Assembly: GCA_030696455.1 (NCBI GenBank)
Contig: JAUYSH010000006.1
Span: forward strand, 1-54,699
Reading direction: 5' to 3'
Source of the DNA: Elusimicrobiota bacterium
GTDB taxonomy: Bacteria; Elusimicrobiota; Elusimicrobia; UBA1565; UBA9628
DNA length: 54,699 bases
In this document: positions 1 through 7,094 of the stretch, piece after piece
How the letters are laid out: each line of letters starts with the position of its first letter
Position numbering within the stretch: the stretch's first letter is position 1
The notes under the pieces: generated by a model
Database searches by the model: none
What the model saw: only the letters and a program-made list of their open reading frames with translations
Told to the model about the DNA's origin: nothing
Made by a program: the position numbers and the translations under genes

Positions 1-1
1 C

Positions 2-82
2 CGGAGTTCGCCCCCTGCGGGGCGCGGATCGGTCCGCGGACGCTCCTCCCTGCCGTATAGGCGGCAGGGACCGCGAACTCCG
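2..82. repeat. Structured three-hairpin repeat, copy 1
   Basis: A 9-bp closing stem (2-10 with 74-82) encloses three hairpins in order: a (CCCC/GGGG, 11-14 with 19-22), b (CGCGGA-TCGG-TCCGCG, 23-38) and c (9 bp, 47-55 with 62-70, loop TATAGG). A GCTCC linker (42-46) lies between b and c. The same layout recurs at 1160-1233 and, diverged, at 2586-2658. It looks like a folded RNA or REP-like DNA element; it is not a recognisable tRNA or riboswitch. The gene at 118 starts just downstream. Confidence 0.75.
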
Positions 83-117
83 TGGAACGAAAGGAGGGGG
101 GTAGTCGTATATCCTGT

Positions 118-543
118 ATGGAGCAGGAGACCCCCGACGCATTCGCGTGGCAGGACTGGGACTGGCGGCCGCTGGCGCGGCTCGTCGTCTGGGTTCTCCT
201 CGCCGCATTCTGGGCCCGCCGGCGGGACGCCATATCGCTGGACCTCCTTCACCAGGTCCTCCGCGAGTTCGTGCTGGGTTGGCTGCTCTCCTTCGGTTGG
301 CTGACCTATATCCAGGCGCTCATCGCGACGAGCGCCTTCCGGCTGGCCCTGGCGTTCGATGCGTCCGCTTACGCCTTATCGGAGCGACTCGTGCGGCCCT
401 TCGCGGGCCGCGCGCCGTTCGCCGCGAACTTCGCCGCGACGTTCGCCATGGAGCTTGTGCTCATCTTTGGGTCGGTCCAGTTTTGGCGCGCGGCTCACAT
501 GGGCGACCGCGTCACGGCCCTCCTTGGGGAGATCCTGCGGTGA
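118..543 (+). CDS. Small membrane protein, unknown
   Basis: 141 aa when read from ATG 118; an in-frame GTG at 82 would add 12 residues. An AAGGAGG tract lies at 91-97, about 20 nt before 118, which is rather far for a ribosome binding site. Hydrophobic stretches (about residues 15-30, 50-80 and 105-130) suggest two or three membrane segments. The stop overlaps the GTG start of the RadC-like gene (GTGA), so the two are probably co-translated. No family is recognised; location beside accessory genes suggests a mobile-element protein. Confidence 0.55.
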   Translation: MEQETPDAFAWQDWDWRPLARLVVWVLLAAFWARRRDAISLDLLHQVLREFVLGWLLSFGWLTYIQALIATSAFRLALAFDASAYALSERLVRPFAGRAPFAANFAATFAMELVLIFGSVQFWRAAHMGDRVTALLGEILR

Positions 544-959
544 TCACGAGCCTGAGGGTCGTACGCTCTGGCCTACCCTCGCGGCGGTTCATTCTTTCGG
601 CCGAGGACGCCTACAGAGTTCTATGTCCGTTGGCGCGCGGCCTCGACCGGGAGCACTTCTGGCGGCTGGACCTCGACTCACGGCGGCGCCTGATCGGATG
701 CGAGCTTGTCTCGGTGGGCAGTCTCGACGCCTCCATCGTGCACCCGCGAGAGGTATTCAAGGGCGCGCTCCTCAACAACGCGCACAGCGTCATGGTCGGG
801 CACAATCATCCTTCCCAGGATACGCGGCCGAGCGCCGAGGATCGGCAAGTCACACGGCAGCTTCAACTTGCCGGCTGCTTGCTCGGCGTCGAACTCGTCG
901 ACCACCTGATCGTAACCGACGACCGCTACTTCAGCTTCAAGAAGGCGCGGCTGCTCTAG
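540..959 (+). CDS. RadC/JAB-domain protein
   Basis: 139 aa from GTG 540, chosen because GTGA overlaps the stop of the preceding gene. The C-terminal half carries a JAMM-type metal motif of the RadC family, with H88, H90, S92 and D101 in the order H-x-H-P-S...S-x-x-D, followed by a helix and the VDHLIVTDDRYFSF end typical of RadC. It lacks the N-terminal helix-hairpin-helix part of chromosomal RadC, so it resembles the short RadC-like proteins of plasmids and integrative elements. Its biochemical role is unsettled in the family. A 10-bp hairpin follows the stop. Confidence 0.8.
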   Translation: MITSLRVVRSGLPSRRFILSAEDAYRVLCPLARGLDREHFWRLDLDSRRRLIGCELVSVGSLDASIVHPREVFKGALLNNAHSVMVGHNHPSQDTRPSAEDRQVTRQLQLAGCLLGVELVDHLIVTDDRYFSFKKARLL

Positions 960-964
960 AAAGA

Positions 965-996
965 GGCGACCCGGCACCGAGTCGTACCGGGTCGCC
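965..996 (+). terminator. Terminator-like hairpin after RadC-like gene
   Basis: Ten-base stem GGCGACCCGG with CCGGGTCGCC around a 12-nt loop, five nucleotides after the stop codon. There is no downstream T-run, so termination may need Rho or the hairpin may act as a 3' stabiliser. Confidence 0.5.
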
Positions 997-1159
997 TGTC
1001 GAACGAAGCCGCTCCTGGGGGAAGGCCTCGCTCGTTCGGAGTGTAGGGCGCGAAGCGCGATCTCGCAAGGCCTAGACTTTAGAATTTGCGGTGGATACTG
1101 CCGCGTCCGTGGACGGCGTGGACAACTCTGCGAGTTGCCCACCCCGCCCACCGACTCTT

Positions 1160-1233
1160 GGATTTCGCCCCTTCGGGCGCGGATCGGTCCGCGTCGCTCC
1201 TCCCTGCCGACGGGGGCAGGGACCGCGAACTCC
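1160..1233. repeat. Structured three-hairpin repeat, copy 2
   Basis: Closely matches copy 1. The closing stem (1160-1167 with 1226-1233) has one mismatch. Hairpin a is GCCC-CTTC-GGGC (1167-1178), b is identical to copy 1 including the TCGG loop (1078+100 to 1193, that is 1178-1193), and c is TCCCTGCC with GGCAGGGA (1201-1208, 1215-1222). The GCTCC linker is at 1196-1200. Changes are concentrated in loops, which argues for selection on the fold. Confidence 0.75.
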
Positions 1234-1281
1234 ACAGTCTCCACCGCTCGGCGGCGGGATTTCTTCTTTGCTTTTTTCACG

Positions 1282-1601
1282 CCTTCCCGTCCCGTCCTCC
1301 GCCTCTTCGTTCTTTTTCATGTCGCCCCTCGCTCTCGGGACTACAGGAGTGAAGGCCTTCTTCTGCGGCATAAACGGTCACCCCTCTCGGAGAAACGGAG
1401 AAATGGCCTAGCCTTGCTAGCTCCACTTTCTCCGTCAGCCCGGCTGCGCCGGGGTCGCCATCTCGGCTGCGCCGAGGGCGATTCTCCGGGGAGCCCCCAT
1501 TTATTCCTCGGCGCACGGCCTTCCTCGTGTCCCTCGCCCTCCGGGTGTGCGGAGGTGCGACATGAAAAAGAACTGCGAGAGCGTCGTACGGGACGGGAAG
1601 G
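1282..1601. repeat. Inverted partial duplication of the sigma-factor 5' end
   Basis: Positions 1309-1330 are the reverse complement of 1552-1573 with one mismatch out of 22, covering the ribosome binding site and first four codons of the sigma-factor gene. Positions 1282-1295 are the exact reverse complement of 1588-1601. The two matching blocks have nearly the same spacing in both arms (13 versus 14 nt), so this is one duplicated and inverted segment of about 50 bp rather than chance. Confidence 0.75.
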
Positions 1602-2164
1602 GAAAAGGCCGGGCTGTGAGGGCGAACAAGGTCGCTGACGCGCTGAAGGACTACCTGGACGGACGGAACTCCGAGGCTTTGAGCTTCGCCTACGGGCTGT
1701 GCCGGGACGCGAACGAGGCGGGAGAGTTGGTCCAGGAGGCGTGTTACCGGGCGCTTAAGGCTCGTGAAAGCCACGACGAGACGAAGGCGGTCAAGAGCTG
1801 GCTCTTCACCATCCTACGCAACGCTTTCATGGACTCGCGGCGGCGCAAGGAGCGACGGGACGGACTGTCCTTGGACTACTGTGGTCGAGGGGGAGACGAG
1901 GCTCCCTTTTACGAGACGCTCGCGGGAGCGGACGAGGACATGCTCGGACGCTTGGAGCGCGCGGAGACGGCGGCCCAGGTGCGCCGGGCGATGGCGAGGC
2001 TTCGCGCGAAGGAGCGGCAAGTGCTGATACTGTGCGACGCGCGGGGGATGGCCTACGCGGAAGCGGCCCGGAGGCTCGGGGTGCGGGAAGGGACGGTGCG
2101 CTCTCGGCTTCATCGGGCGCGGCTGAACCTGAGAAAGACGGCGGGCCGGGTCGGGTTGGTTTAA
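1562..2164 (+). CDS. ECF-type sigma-70 factor
   Basis: 200 aa from ATG 1562, preceded by GGAGG at 1551-1555. Residues about 25-95 form a sigma region 2 (helices with DANEAGELVQEACYRAL, then KSWLFTILRNAFMDSRRR). Residues about 140-195 form region 4 with the helix-turn-helix MAYAEAARRLGVREGTVRSR. There is no region 1 or 3, as expected for group IV (ECF) factors. It would direct RNA polymerase to a small regulon. No anti-sigma gene is adjacent; the next gene is a DUF6573 protein 16 nt downstream, likely in the same transcript. Confidence 0.88.
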   Translation: MKKNCESVVRDGKGKGRAVRANKVADALKDYLDGRNSEALSFAYGLCRDANEAGELVQEACYRALKARESHDETKAVKSWLFTILRNAFMDSRRRKERRDGLSLDYCGRGGDEAPFYETLAGADEDMLGRLERAETAAQVRRAMARLRAKERQVLILCDARGMAYAEAARRLGVREGTVRSRLHRARLNLRKTAGRVGLV

Positions 2165-2180
2165 AACAGGAGACCTGAAC

Positions 2181-2576
2181 ATGGAAAACGATACGAGGTT
2201 GGAGGGGTTTGAGGTTATCCACGCTTACACTCGGGCACAGGCCATCGAGGACGGCGTCCTGGTGGACGTGAGCGACCTGGCGCGGGAGGCGGGCTTCCGC
2301 TTTCCCGTCGCGGTGACGCAGGGCGTTTGGGCGGTCTTGAACCCGACGAAGGAATTGGAAGCGGCAGGCCAGGACATGGCCGGTCGGGCGTGGGACATGC
2401 TGACCATACTGAGGTACGGCATCCGGAGCGCGTCGCGGACGGATGAGGTCCGATTCGCTCCGCTGTTTATGCGCGAGCCCGGCCAGAAGGCCGAGCCCGT
2501 CGAGATGCGGGCCAAGTGCGGCCCCGGCGACGATGCCGAGCCCGTCATCACGGTGATGCTCAAGGGCGAAGATTGA
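2181..2576 (+). CDS. DUF6573 family protein
   Basis: 131 aa, ATG 2181 with AGGAG upstream. The N-terminal block FEVIHAYTRAQAIEDGVLVDVSDLA..AGF..PVAVTQGVW is the signature I associate with DUF6573 proteins, which are common on plasmids and integrative elements and have no known activity. It lies 16 nt after the sigma factor and is followed by repeat copy 3. The family name is from recall of the motif; function is unknown. Confidence 0.7.
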   Translation: MENDTRLEGFEVIHAYTRAQAIEDGVLVDVSDLAREAGFRFPVAVTQGVWAVLNPTKELEAAGQDMAGRAWDMLTILRYGIRSASRTDEVRFAPLFMREPGQKAEPVEMRAKCGPGDDAEPVITVMLKGED

Positions 2577-2585
2577 CGAGGCGCC

Positions 2586-2658
2586 GCTCCCGCGCAAGCG
2601 GGGGCGGCCGCCTCGGCGGGTCGGTCCGCAGCCGCTCCACCTCGGCTGGCGCCGAGGT
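2586..2658. repeat. Structured three-hairpin repeat, diverged copy 3
   Basis: The order and the linker are kept while stem sequences change. Hairpin a is an 8-pair stem with a GCAA loop (2586-2593 with 2598-2605). Hairpin b is GCGGG-TCGG-TCCGC (2616-2629), with the A-T pair of copies 1 and 2 replaced by G-T. The GCTCC linker is at 2634-2638. Hairpin c is ACCTCGGC with GCCGAGGT (2639-2646, 2651-2658), wholly different in sequence from copies 1 and 2 but still perfectly paired. No clear closing stem was found. Confidence 0.6.
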
Positions 2659-2744
2659 CCAACGATACGTCGCACTACGCATAAGAATTGATCGTAGGAC
2701 GGAGTGATGCGCACGCCATTCAGCTGAACATCACAGCGCGCAGT

Positions 2745-3923
2745 CTACGCTTTCTCCGTTAGTGCGCCTCGCGTCTGGGCCAGCAGCGACGCGGCCAGGA
2801 AGGGCAAGGGTTTGAGGAGACGGATTGAGGCCTCCGCCGCGCCGGGCCGCATCAGCAGCGCCTGGAGCCAACGCCCCGCGCGAAGTCGCGAGGCGAAGCG
2901 CTGGCGCCAAACATCGTCCCAAATCTTGGGAAGATTCTCGCCGTCGTTATGAGCCATGAGTTCGGCGAGGAGAATCGCCGACTCCAAGGCCATCGCCTGC
3001 CCGTCACCGCACAGCGGCGCAATCATGCCGACGGCGTCGCCGATGAATAAAATGGAACCGGCGCTGGGCTCCTTCGCCGTGAACGTGAGTTGCGCCACGG
3101 CCAGCGGCTCTCCGTCTGGCCGCAAGGCCTCGATCCGGTCGCGCAGACTCGGGCTGAGATGGGCCAATTTCGAGATCGCGTCGCGACGGGGTGAGGAGGC
3201 AGCCGCCGCGAAGACGCGCTCCTTGGCGAGGAGGCAGACGTTGACCGCGCCCCCGTCGACGATGTTGACTCCGCAGTAGCCTCCGTCAAAAAGATGGATC
3301 TCGACCGTCCCGTGCAGTTCCGCGGCGACGGCAGCGGCTCCCGGAAGGAGAGCATGGCGGCGTTTATAGCCGACGAATGGAGAACGCCGGCGCAGGAAGA
3401 CCCGGTCGAGCGGACGGTCGAGTCCGCTGCGGCGTCCATAGGCGGCGACGACCCGATCCGCGCGCAGGAGGTGCTTCGTGTGCGATCCGTCGGGGAGACT
3501 CCTCTCGATCTCCAGCAGAACGCCGTCCGCGTCTTCGACCATGCGCGTGACGGATGCGCCCTCGAAGGCTAACGCTCCGGACTGTTCCGCGTGGCGGAAC
3601 AAAGTCTCATCAAGCGCAACTCGGCCGAGCCCCAGCGCCTGCGCGCCGAGTTCGATCTCGACTCTGCGGCCCGAGGGGGAGAAGAAGCGGGCGCCCGTGA
3701 TCACGGCGGGACGCAACGCGAGCACCGCTTCGAGACATCCGATCCGCTTCAGCAGGGCCTGCGCCTCCATGGATAGAAACTCGCCGCATAGCTTTTGGCG
3801 CGGGAAACGGTCGCGCTCGAGCAGCACAGGTCGCCGGCCGGCGCGCGCGAGGAGGGCGGCCAAGGCGCTTCCGGCCGGGCCGCCGCCGACGATCGCCACG
3901 GAACAGCGCTCAGGAATGTTCAT
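2745..3923 (-). CDS. FAD-dependent oxidoreductase (srsC-like)
   Basis: 392 aa from the ATG at 3923, which overlaps the methyltransferase stop (ATGA). The N-terminus has the dinucleotide fold VAIVGGGPAGSALAALLARAG with a downstream acidic LLERD, and the C-terminal half has the second FAD motif GDAVGMIAPLCGDGQAMALES. This is the geranylgeranyl-reductase / aromatic hydroxylase superfamily. As the third gene after a type III PKS and a methyltransferase it most likely hydroxylates a resorcinol or pyrone lipid, as the flavoprotein of the srs operon does. The hydroxylase role is inferred from context; a reductase role cannot be excluded. Confidence 0.82.
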   Translation of the reverse strand: MNIPERCSVAIVGGGPAGSALAALLARAGRRPVLLERDRFPRQKLCGEFLSMEAQALLKRIGCLEAVLALRPAVITGARFFSPSGRRVEIELGAQALGLGRVALDETLFRHAEQSGALAFEGASVTRMVEDADGVLLEIERSLPDGSHTKHLLRADRVVAAYGRRSGLDRPLDRVFLRRRSPFVGYKRRHALLPGAAAVAAELHGTVEIHLFDGGYCGVNIVDGGAVNVCLLAKERVFAAAASSPRRDAISKLAHLSPSLRDRIEALRPDGEPLAVAQLTFTAKEPSAGSILFIGDAVGMIAPLCGDGQAMALESAILLAELMAHNDGENLPKIWDDVWRQRFASRLRAGRWLQALLMRPGAAEASIRLLKPLPFLAASLLAQTRGALTEKA

Positions 3924-4618
3924 CTTCGCACCGTCATCTGCCAGCGGAAGGCCCAGCGCCAGCGGATGTCCGGCATGGGTAGGCGGGCCCGGCGGCACAT
4001 GTCTTCGAGTTCCGGTCGGCTGAAGCCGCGCAGCACGGAGAGCGGCGCGTCATGTCGGATGAGGCGGTTGCCGGAGAGCGTGGCGGTCAGCCGTTTTATG
4101 CCGTGATACGCGAGAGGATGACGGTGGAGATCGTTGATGGCGATGCCGAGTCGGGCGTGCTCGTGCATCGCCTTGAGCGCCCTCACCGCCTGATCGCCGG
4201 GGCAATGGTGAAGCATCAGCCCCGCGTGGACGATGTCGTAGGTGTCGCCTGAATCGAGCGCGAAGAGATCGTCATGAGAAAATGAAAGTCCCCGACGACG
4301 GCGCTCCGAAGCCAGGCTCACCGACTCACCCGACAAGTCGATTCCGTGGACTTCGGCCGCGATCCCGCTCGCCTCGGCCCAACCCAGAATCGCGGATGCC
4401 GCCTCGCCGTCGCCGCAGCCAACGTCGAGAATCCTCAGGCGCTTCGTTCCGAGCGGAGTCAGAGCGTTCAAGGCGCCAAGCGTGGCAGCGTGCCCGCCCA
4501 GGCGCCGGTTGATGACGGCGAGCTCGCGGAAAGTCGCGCGCAGTTCCTCTGCGGGCGCGTCGTCGGCGTCCATCAGCTCCAACTCGTTGCTGCGGTGGCG
4601 GAAATCGACGGGCGCCAT
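3920..4618 (-). CDS. Class I SAM-dependent methyltransferase (srsB position)
   Basis: 232 aa. Motif I is LRILDVGCGDGEAASAI near residues 62-78, followed by an acidic GIDLSGES and a motif-III-like IVHAGLMLHH. The start ATG overlaps the last base of the PKS stop (TAATG) and its own stop overlaps the next start, giving a tightly coupled three-gene unit. It probably methylates the polyketide product on a phenolic oxygen. The classical srsB enzyme belongs to a different methyltransferase type, so the match is by position, not by sequence. Confidence 0.82.
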   Translation of the reverse strand: MAPVDFRHRSNELELMDADDAPAEELRATFRELAVINRRLGGHAATLGALNALTPLGTKRLRILDVGCGDGEAASAILGWAEASGIAAEVHGIDLSGESVSLASERRRRGLSFSHDDLFALDSGDTYDIVHAGLMLHHCPGDQAVRALKAMHEHARLGIAINDLHRHPLAYHGIKRLTATLSGNRLIRHDAPLSVLRGFSRPELEDMCRRARLPMPDIRWRWAFRWQMTVRR

Positions 4619-5742
4619 TACGGGGGGAGGAAGAGCGCGCCTTCCATCGTCAACCCAGGTCCGAAGCCGAGCGCCATGAGCGGCCCCGCCCCGCCGCGCG
4701 CGAACTCGCGCTCGAGCACGAAGAAGATCGTCGCGCTAGACATGTTGCCGCAGTCGGCCAGCACGCCGCGCGACGAGCGCGTCGCGTCGTCGTCGAGGCC
4801 CAGCGCCTCGGCCAACGCCGAGACGATTCGCCGTCCGCCGGGATGCGGCGCCCAGCGCCGGACCTCTTCGCGTGCAAGGCCCGCGCACGCCGACAATTCG
4901 GCGACGAAGGCGGGGGCATGCGCCCGAATCGTATCGGGCACGCGTCGGTCAAGGGTCATCTCAAAGCCCGTGTCGCCGATGCGCCAGGACATATGATTGA
5001 GGCTGTCGGGCGCCATTTTCCCGTGCGTCGCGGCCAAGTCGGCCAGGCCGCCCGGGCGCGCGTCCGGGGCCGCGAACACGGCCGCGGCGGCGCCGTCGGC
5101 GAACAGGCTGTTGGCGACCAAGAACTCCGGCTGAAGGCGTTTTTGAAAATGAAGCGTGCACAGTTCGACGGACACGATGAGCACTACGGCTTCCGGGTCA
5201 GCGCCGATAAAGGCGGCGGCCAACTTCATCGCGTTGAACCCCGCGTAGCAGCCCATGAAGCCGACCTGCGTGCGCGAAACGTCCTCGCGCAGGCCGAGGC
5301 GGGCGATCAACAGCAGGTCGGGGCCCGGGGCGAAGAATCCGGTGCAGGTCGTGAACACGAGGTGAGTGACTTCTTGCGCCGAGAACCCTGAACGCCCGAG
5401 CGCCGCGCGCGCTGCCGCTTCGGCGAGGGGCGGACTTTTGCGCTCGTACGCTTCCATGCGCCGTGCGGTGCTTGGAAAGGGCTCCAAGGTCTGGTTTTTT
5501 GGATAAAACTCGAAGCTGGCGGGGTCATCCTGCGCGTAATCCACCAAGACGCTGTGCCGTCGCTCGATTCCGGATGAGGAGTATAGCCTCTCGATGAGCG
5601 GTGCCGCGCGCGCGCCTTCCTCGCCGAACGACGCCCGTGCCGTCGCCGTCATGAAGCGCATGACGGTCGACTGGGGAGACGAGGTCGCGGGCAGAGCGCT
5701 GCCGAGGCCGTACAGACGAGCGGGGTGACGAGAGGGCGGCAC
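4618..5742 (-). CDS. Type III polyketide synthase (chalcone synthase-like)
   Basis: 374 aa. The catalytic triad is visible: C165 in GFMGCYAGFN, H300 in WAPHPGGR and N333 in DCGNMSSAT, with the GFGPG loop at 359-363. Type III synthases condense malonyl-CoA onto an acyl-CoA starter to make alkylresorcinols or alkylpyrones, cytoplasmic or membrane-associated. GTG 5742 is taken as start: it keeps the LYGLGSALP strand typical of the family and lies 5 nt after a TATCCT box, so the mRNA would be leaderless. First gene of the operon with the methyltransferase and flavoprotein. Chain length and starter cannot be read. Confidence 0.93.
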   Translation of the reverse strand: MPPSRHPARLYGLGSALPATSSPQSTVMRFMTATARASFGEEGARAAPLIERLYSSSGIERRHSVLVDYAQDDPASFEFYPKNQTLEPFPSTARRMEAYERKSPPLAEAAARAALGRSGFSAQEVTHLVFTTCTGFFAPGPDLLLIARLGLREDVSRTQVGFMGCYAGFNAMKLAAAFIGADPEAVVLIVSVELCTLHFQKRLQPEFLVANSLFADGAAAAVFAAPDARPGGLADLAATHGKMAPDSLNHMSWRIGDTGFEMTLDRRVPDTIRAHAPAFVAELSACAGLAREEVRRWAPHPGGRRIVSALAEALGLDDDATRSSRGVLADCGNMSSATIFFVLEREFARGGAGPLMALGFGPGLTMEGALFLPP

Positions 5743-5747
5743 ACCGT

Positions 5748-5776
5748 AGGATACGACTTGTCGCGGTCTCTTTGAA
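5748..5776 (-). promoter_or_regulatory. Promoter of PKS operon
   Basis: On the minus strand TTCAAA (5771-5776), 17-bp spacer, TATCCT (5748-5753). The GTG start at 5742 is 5 nt beyond the -10 box, so transcription would begin at or next to the start codon. Confidence 0.6.
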
Positions 5777-5832
5777 GCTACAGCTTGCGTCTCTAATTGA
5801 CGCCCGCTCTATTCTGAGGGAAGACCCCCGTT

Positions 5833-7080
5833 CTAGCCGCGCACGATCTTCTTGAGCGCTTCCCGGTCGTCGCCGAACTTGCAGAGCGCGTCGCAATGCT
5901 CGCAGAGTTCGTCGAAGGGGATGTAAGCGAGGGTGATGTCGGCGAGAGCGGCGCGGAAGGAGGGGCGCGCGAGTTGGGCGCGGACCTCGCGGTCGCGTCC
6001 GCGCGGCGCGACGAGGTAGAAATGACAGCCGCAGCCTGGAATGGAGCGCGCCAAGTCCTCGAGGCGAAGCATGCCGGAGTAGATGGCGGTGCTTTTCTCC
6101 ACCTCGAAGGCGCAGGCGATCTCGTTCGTGCCTGGCTTGAGCCAGAGCACGTCGATGAGGGAGACGGTGTCGGCGACCTCCGCGGGAAGCCCCATGTCGG
6201 GCAAGCCGGGCATCGACAGCAGCGCAAAAGACTGGCCGTCATGACTGCGGTTTCGGTCATTGCGGGCCACGTGGACGTCGTATTTCAGGGCAAGGCCGAT
6301 CTTGACGAGAAGGTACTGAATCTTAGTGTGCTCGGATGCGTCGCGCTGTGCGGCGACGGCCTTTTCGTGGCGGGACTTGGCGGTCTTGACGGCCGCGGCG
6401 TTCGTCTCGCGCAGCGCGCCGGAACCGTCCCCGGCCGCGAGCCTCCCCTTGCCGATCTCGTAGAGCAGCCCCGCGAACGCGCCTAGGTCCTTCGACATCC
6501 GTGCCGCGCCGTTGGCCTGGACGATGGTCTCGCGCATCGCGAGGTAGCTCTCCCATGAGCCGAGCTTCTTCTTGTCTGCGAACAGGGCGTTGAAGCCGTT
6601 GACCATCGCGGTGTTGAATGGGGGAACGACGGTCGGATGCAGGAAATACGCGATATTGGCGACCGAGGGCCCGAGGCCCTTGATCCTCGCCTCGGCCAGT
6701 CGGCTCATCTCGCCAAGCACCTGCTCCTCGCGCGTCGCGGCCAGGCAGGCGGAGAGGAAGGCGCCGAAGGTCCGCTTGTTCGCCTCGTTCTCGTAGATGT
6801 CCGGAATCCGCAGCTTCGGCTTCCAGTAGAAAGGATGCGCCGCGCCCTCGAAGACTTCCTTCTGCTCGGTGATCGCGGCGAGCACGGTCTCGAGCGGCGA
6901 ACCGCGGAAGTCGTTGCCGAAGGTCCCGGCGGCGATGGCGTCCACCGCGTCCTTCACGCCGCGGCGGATCGCGCGGAAGGCCTTGAGCCGCTCCTCGCCG
7001 CTCGCGAACCAGGTGTTGTAGACGGACTCCGGGTCGTCTTTGTAGCGGCCGACCAAGATATCCAGGGCGGTCGCGTCCAT
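5833..7080 (-). CDS. Putative PD-(D/E)XK-type nuclease
   Basis: 415 aa, ATG 7080. The C-terminal part has a strand-acid pattern suggestive of a restriction-endonuclease fold: SLIDVLWLKPG (D310) followed by IACAFEVEKSTAIYSGMLRL (E326, E328, K329). The FEVEK-T-IYSG-L-R-DL stretch recalls standalone restriction-like or hypothetical defence proteins. A middle segment (residues about 130-165, GLGPSVANIAYFLHP) resembles a helix-hairpin-helix DNA-binding element. It follows the FMN-binding-like gene by 14 nt. No methyltransferase partner is present, so a classical restriction-modification role is doubtful; the nuclease call is an inference from motifs. Confidence 0.5.
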   Translation of the reverse strand: MDATALDILVGRYKDDPESVYNTWFASGEERLKAFRAIRRGVKDAVDAIAAGTFGNDFRGSPLETVLAAITEQKEVFEGAAHPFYWKPKLRIPDIYENEANKRTFGAFLSACLAATREEQVLGEMSRLAEARIKGLGPSVANIAYFLHPTVVPPFNTAMVNGFNALFADKKKLGSWESYLAMRETIVQANGAARMSKDLGAFAGLLYEIGKGRLAAGDGSGALRETNAAAVKTAKSRHEKAVAAQRDASEHTKIQYLLVKIGLALKYDVHVARNDRNRSHDGQSFALLSMPGLPDMGLPAEVADTVSLIDVLWLKPGTNEIACAFEVEKSTAIYSGMLRLEDLARSIPGCGCHFYLVAPRGRDREVRAQLARPSFRAALADITLAYIPFDELCEHCDALCKFGDDREALKKIVRG

Positions 7081-7094
7081 GCGCTCGATCGGGA

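Larger units (their letters stand above)
960..1561. other. 602-nt hairpin-rich intergenic region
   Basis: No convincing gene lies here. It holds the terminator-like hairpin 965-996, a stem-loop at 1120-1142 (CAACTC-TGC-GAGTTG core), repeat copy 2 (1160-1233), one arm of an inverted duplication (1282-1330), a nested stem-loop at 1394-1435 (ACGGAGAAA pairing with TTTCTCCGT) and two adjacent hairpins CCCGGC-TGC-GCCGGG (1439-1453) and CTCGGC-TGC-GCCGAG (1462-1476). Three of the stems share a TGC triloop. Short reading frames on both strands are shadows of this structure. Confidence 0.6.

Noticed and set aside
2-82. Cloverleaf-like shape of repeat copy 1 as a tRNA
   Set aside because: Arm lengths do not fit, the TTCRA T-loop and anticodon loop are missing, and the same fold recurs without tRNA features.
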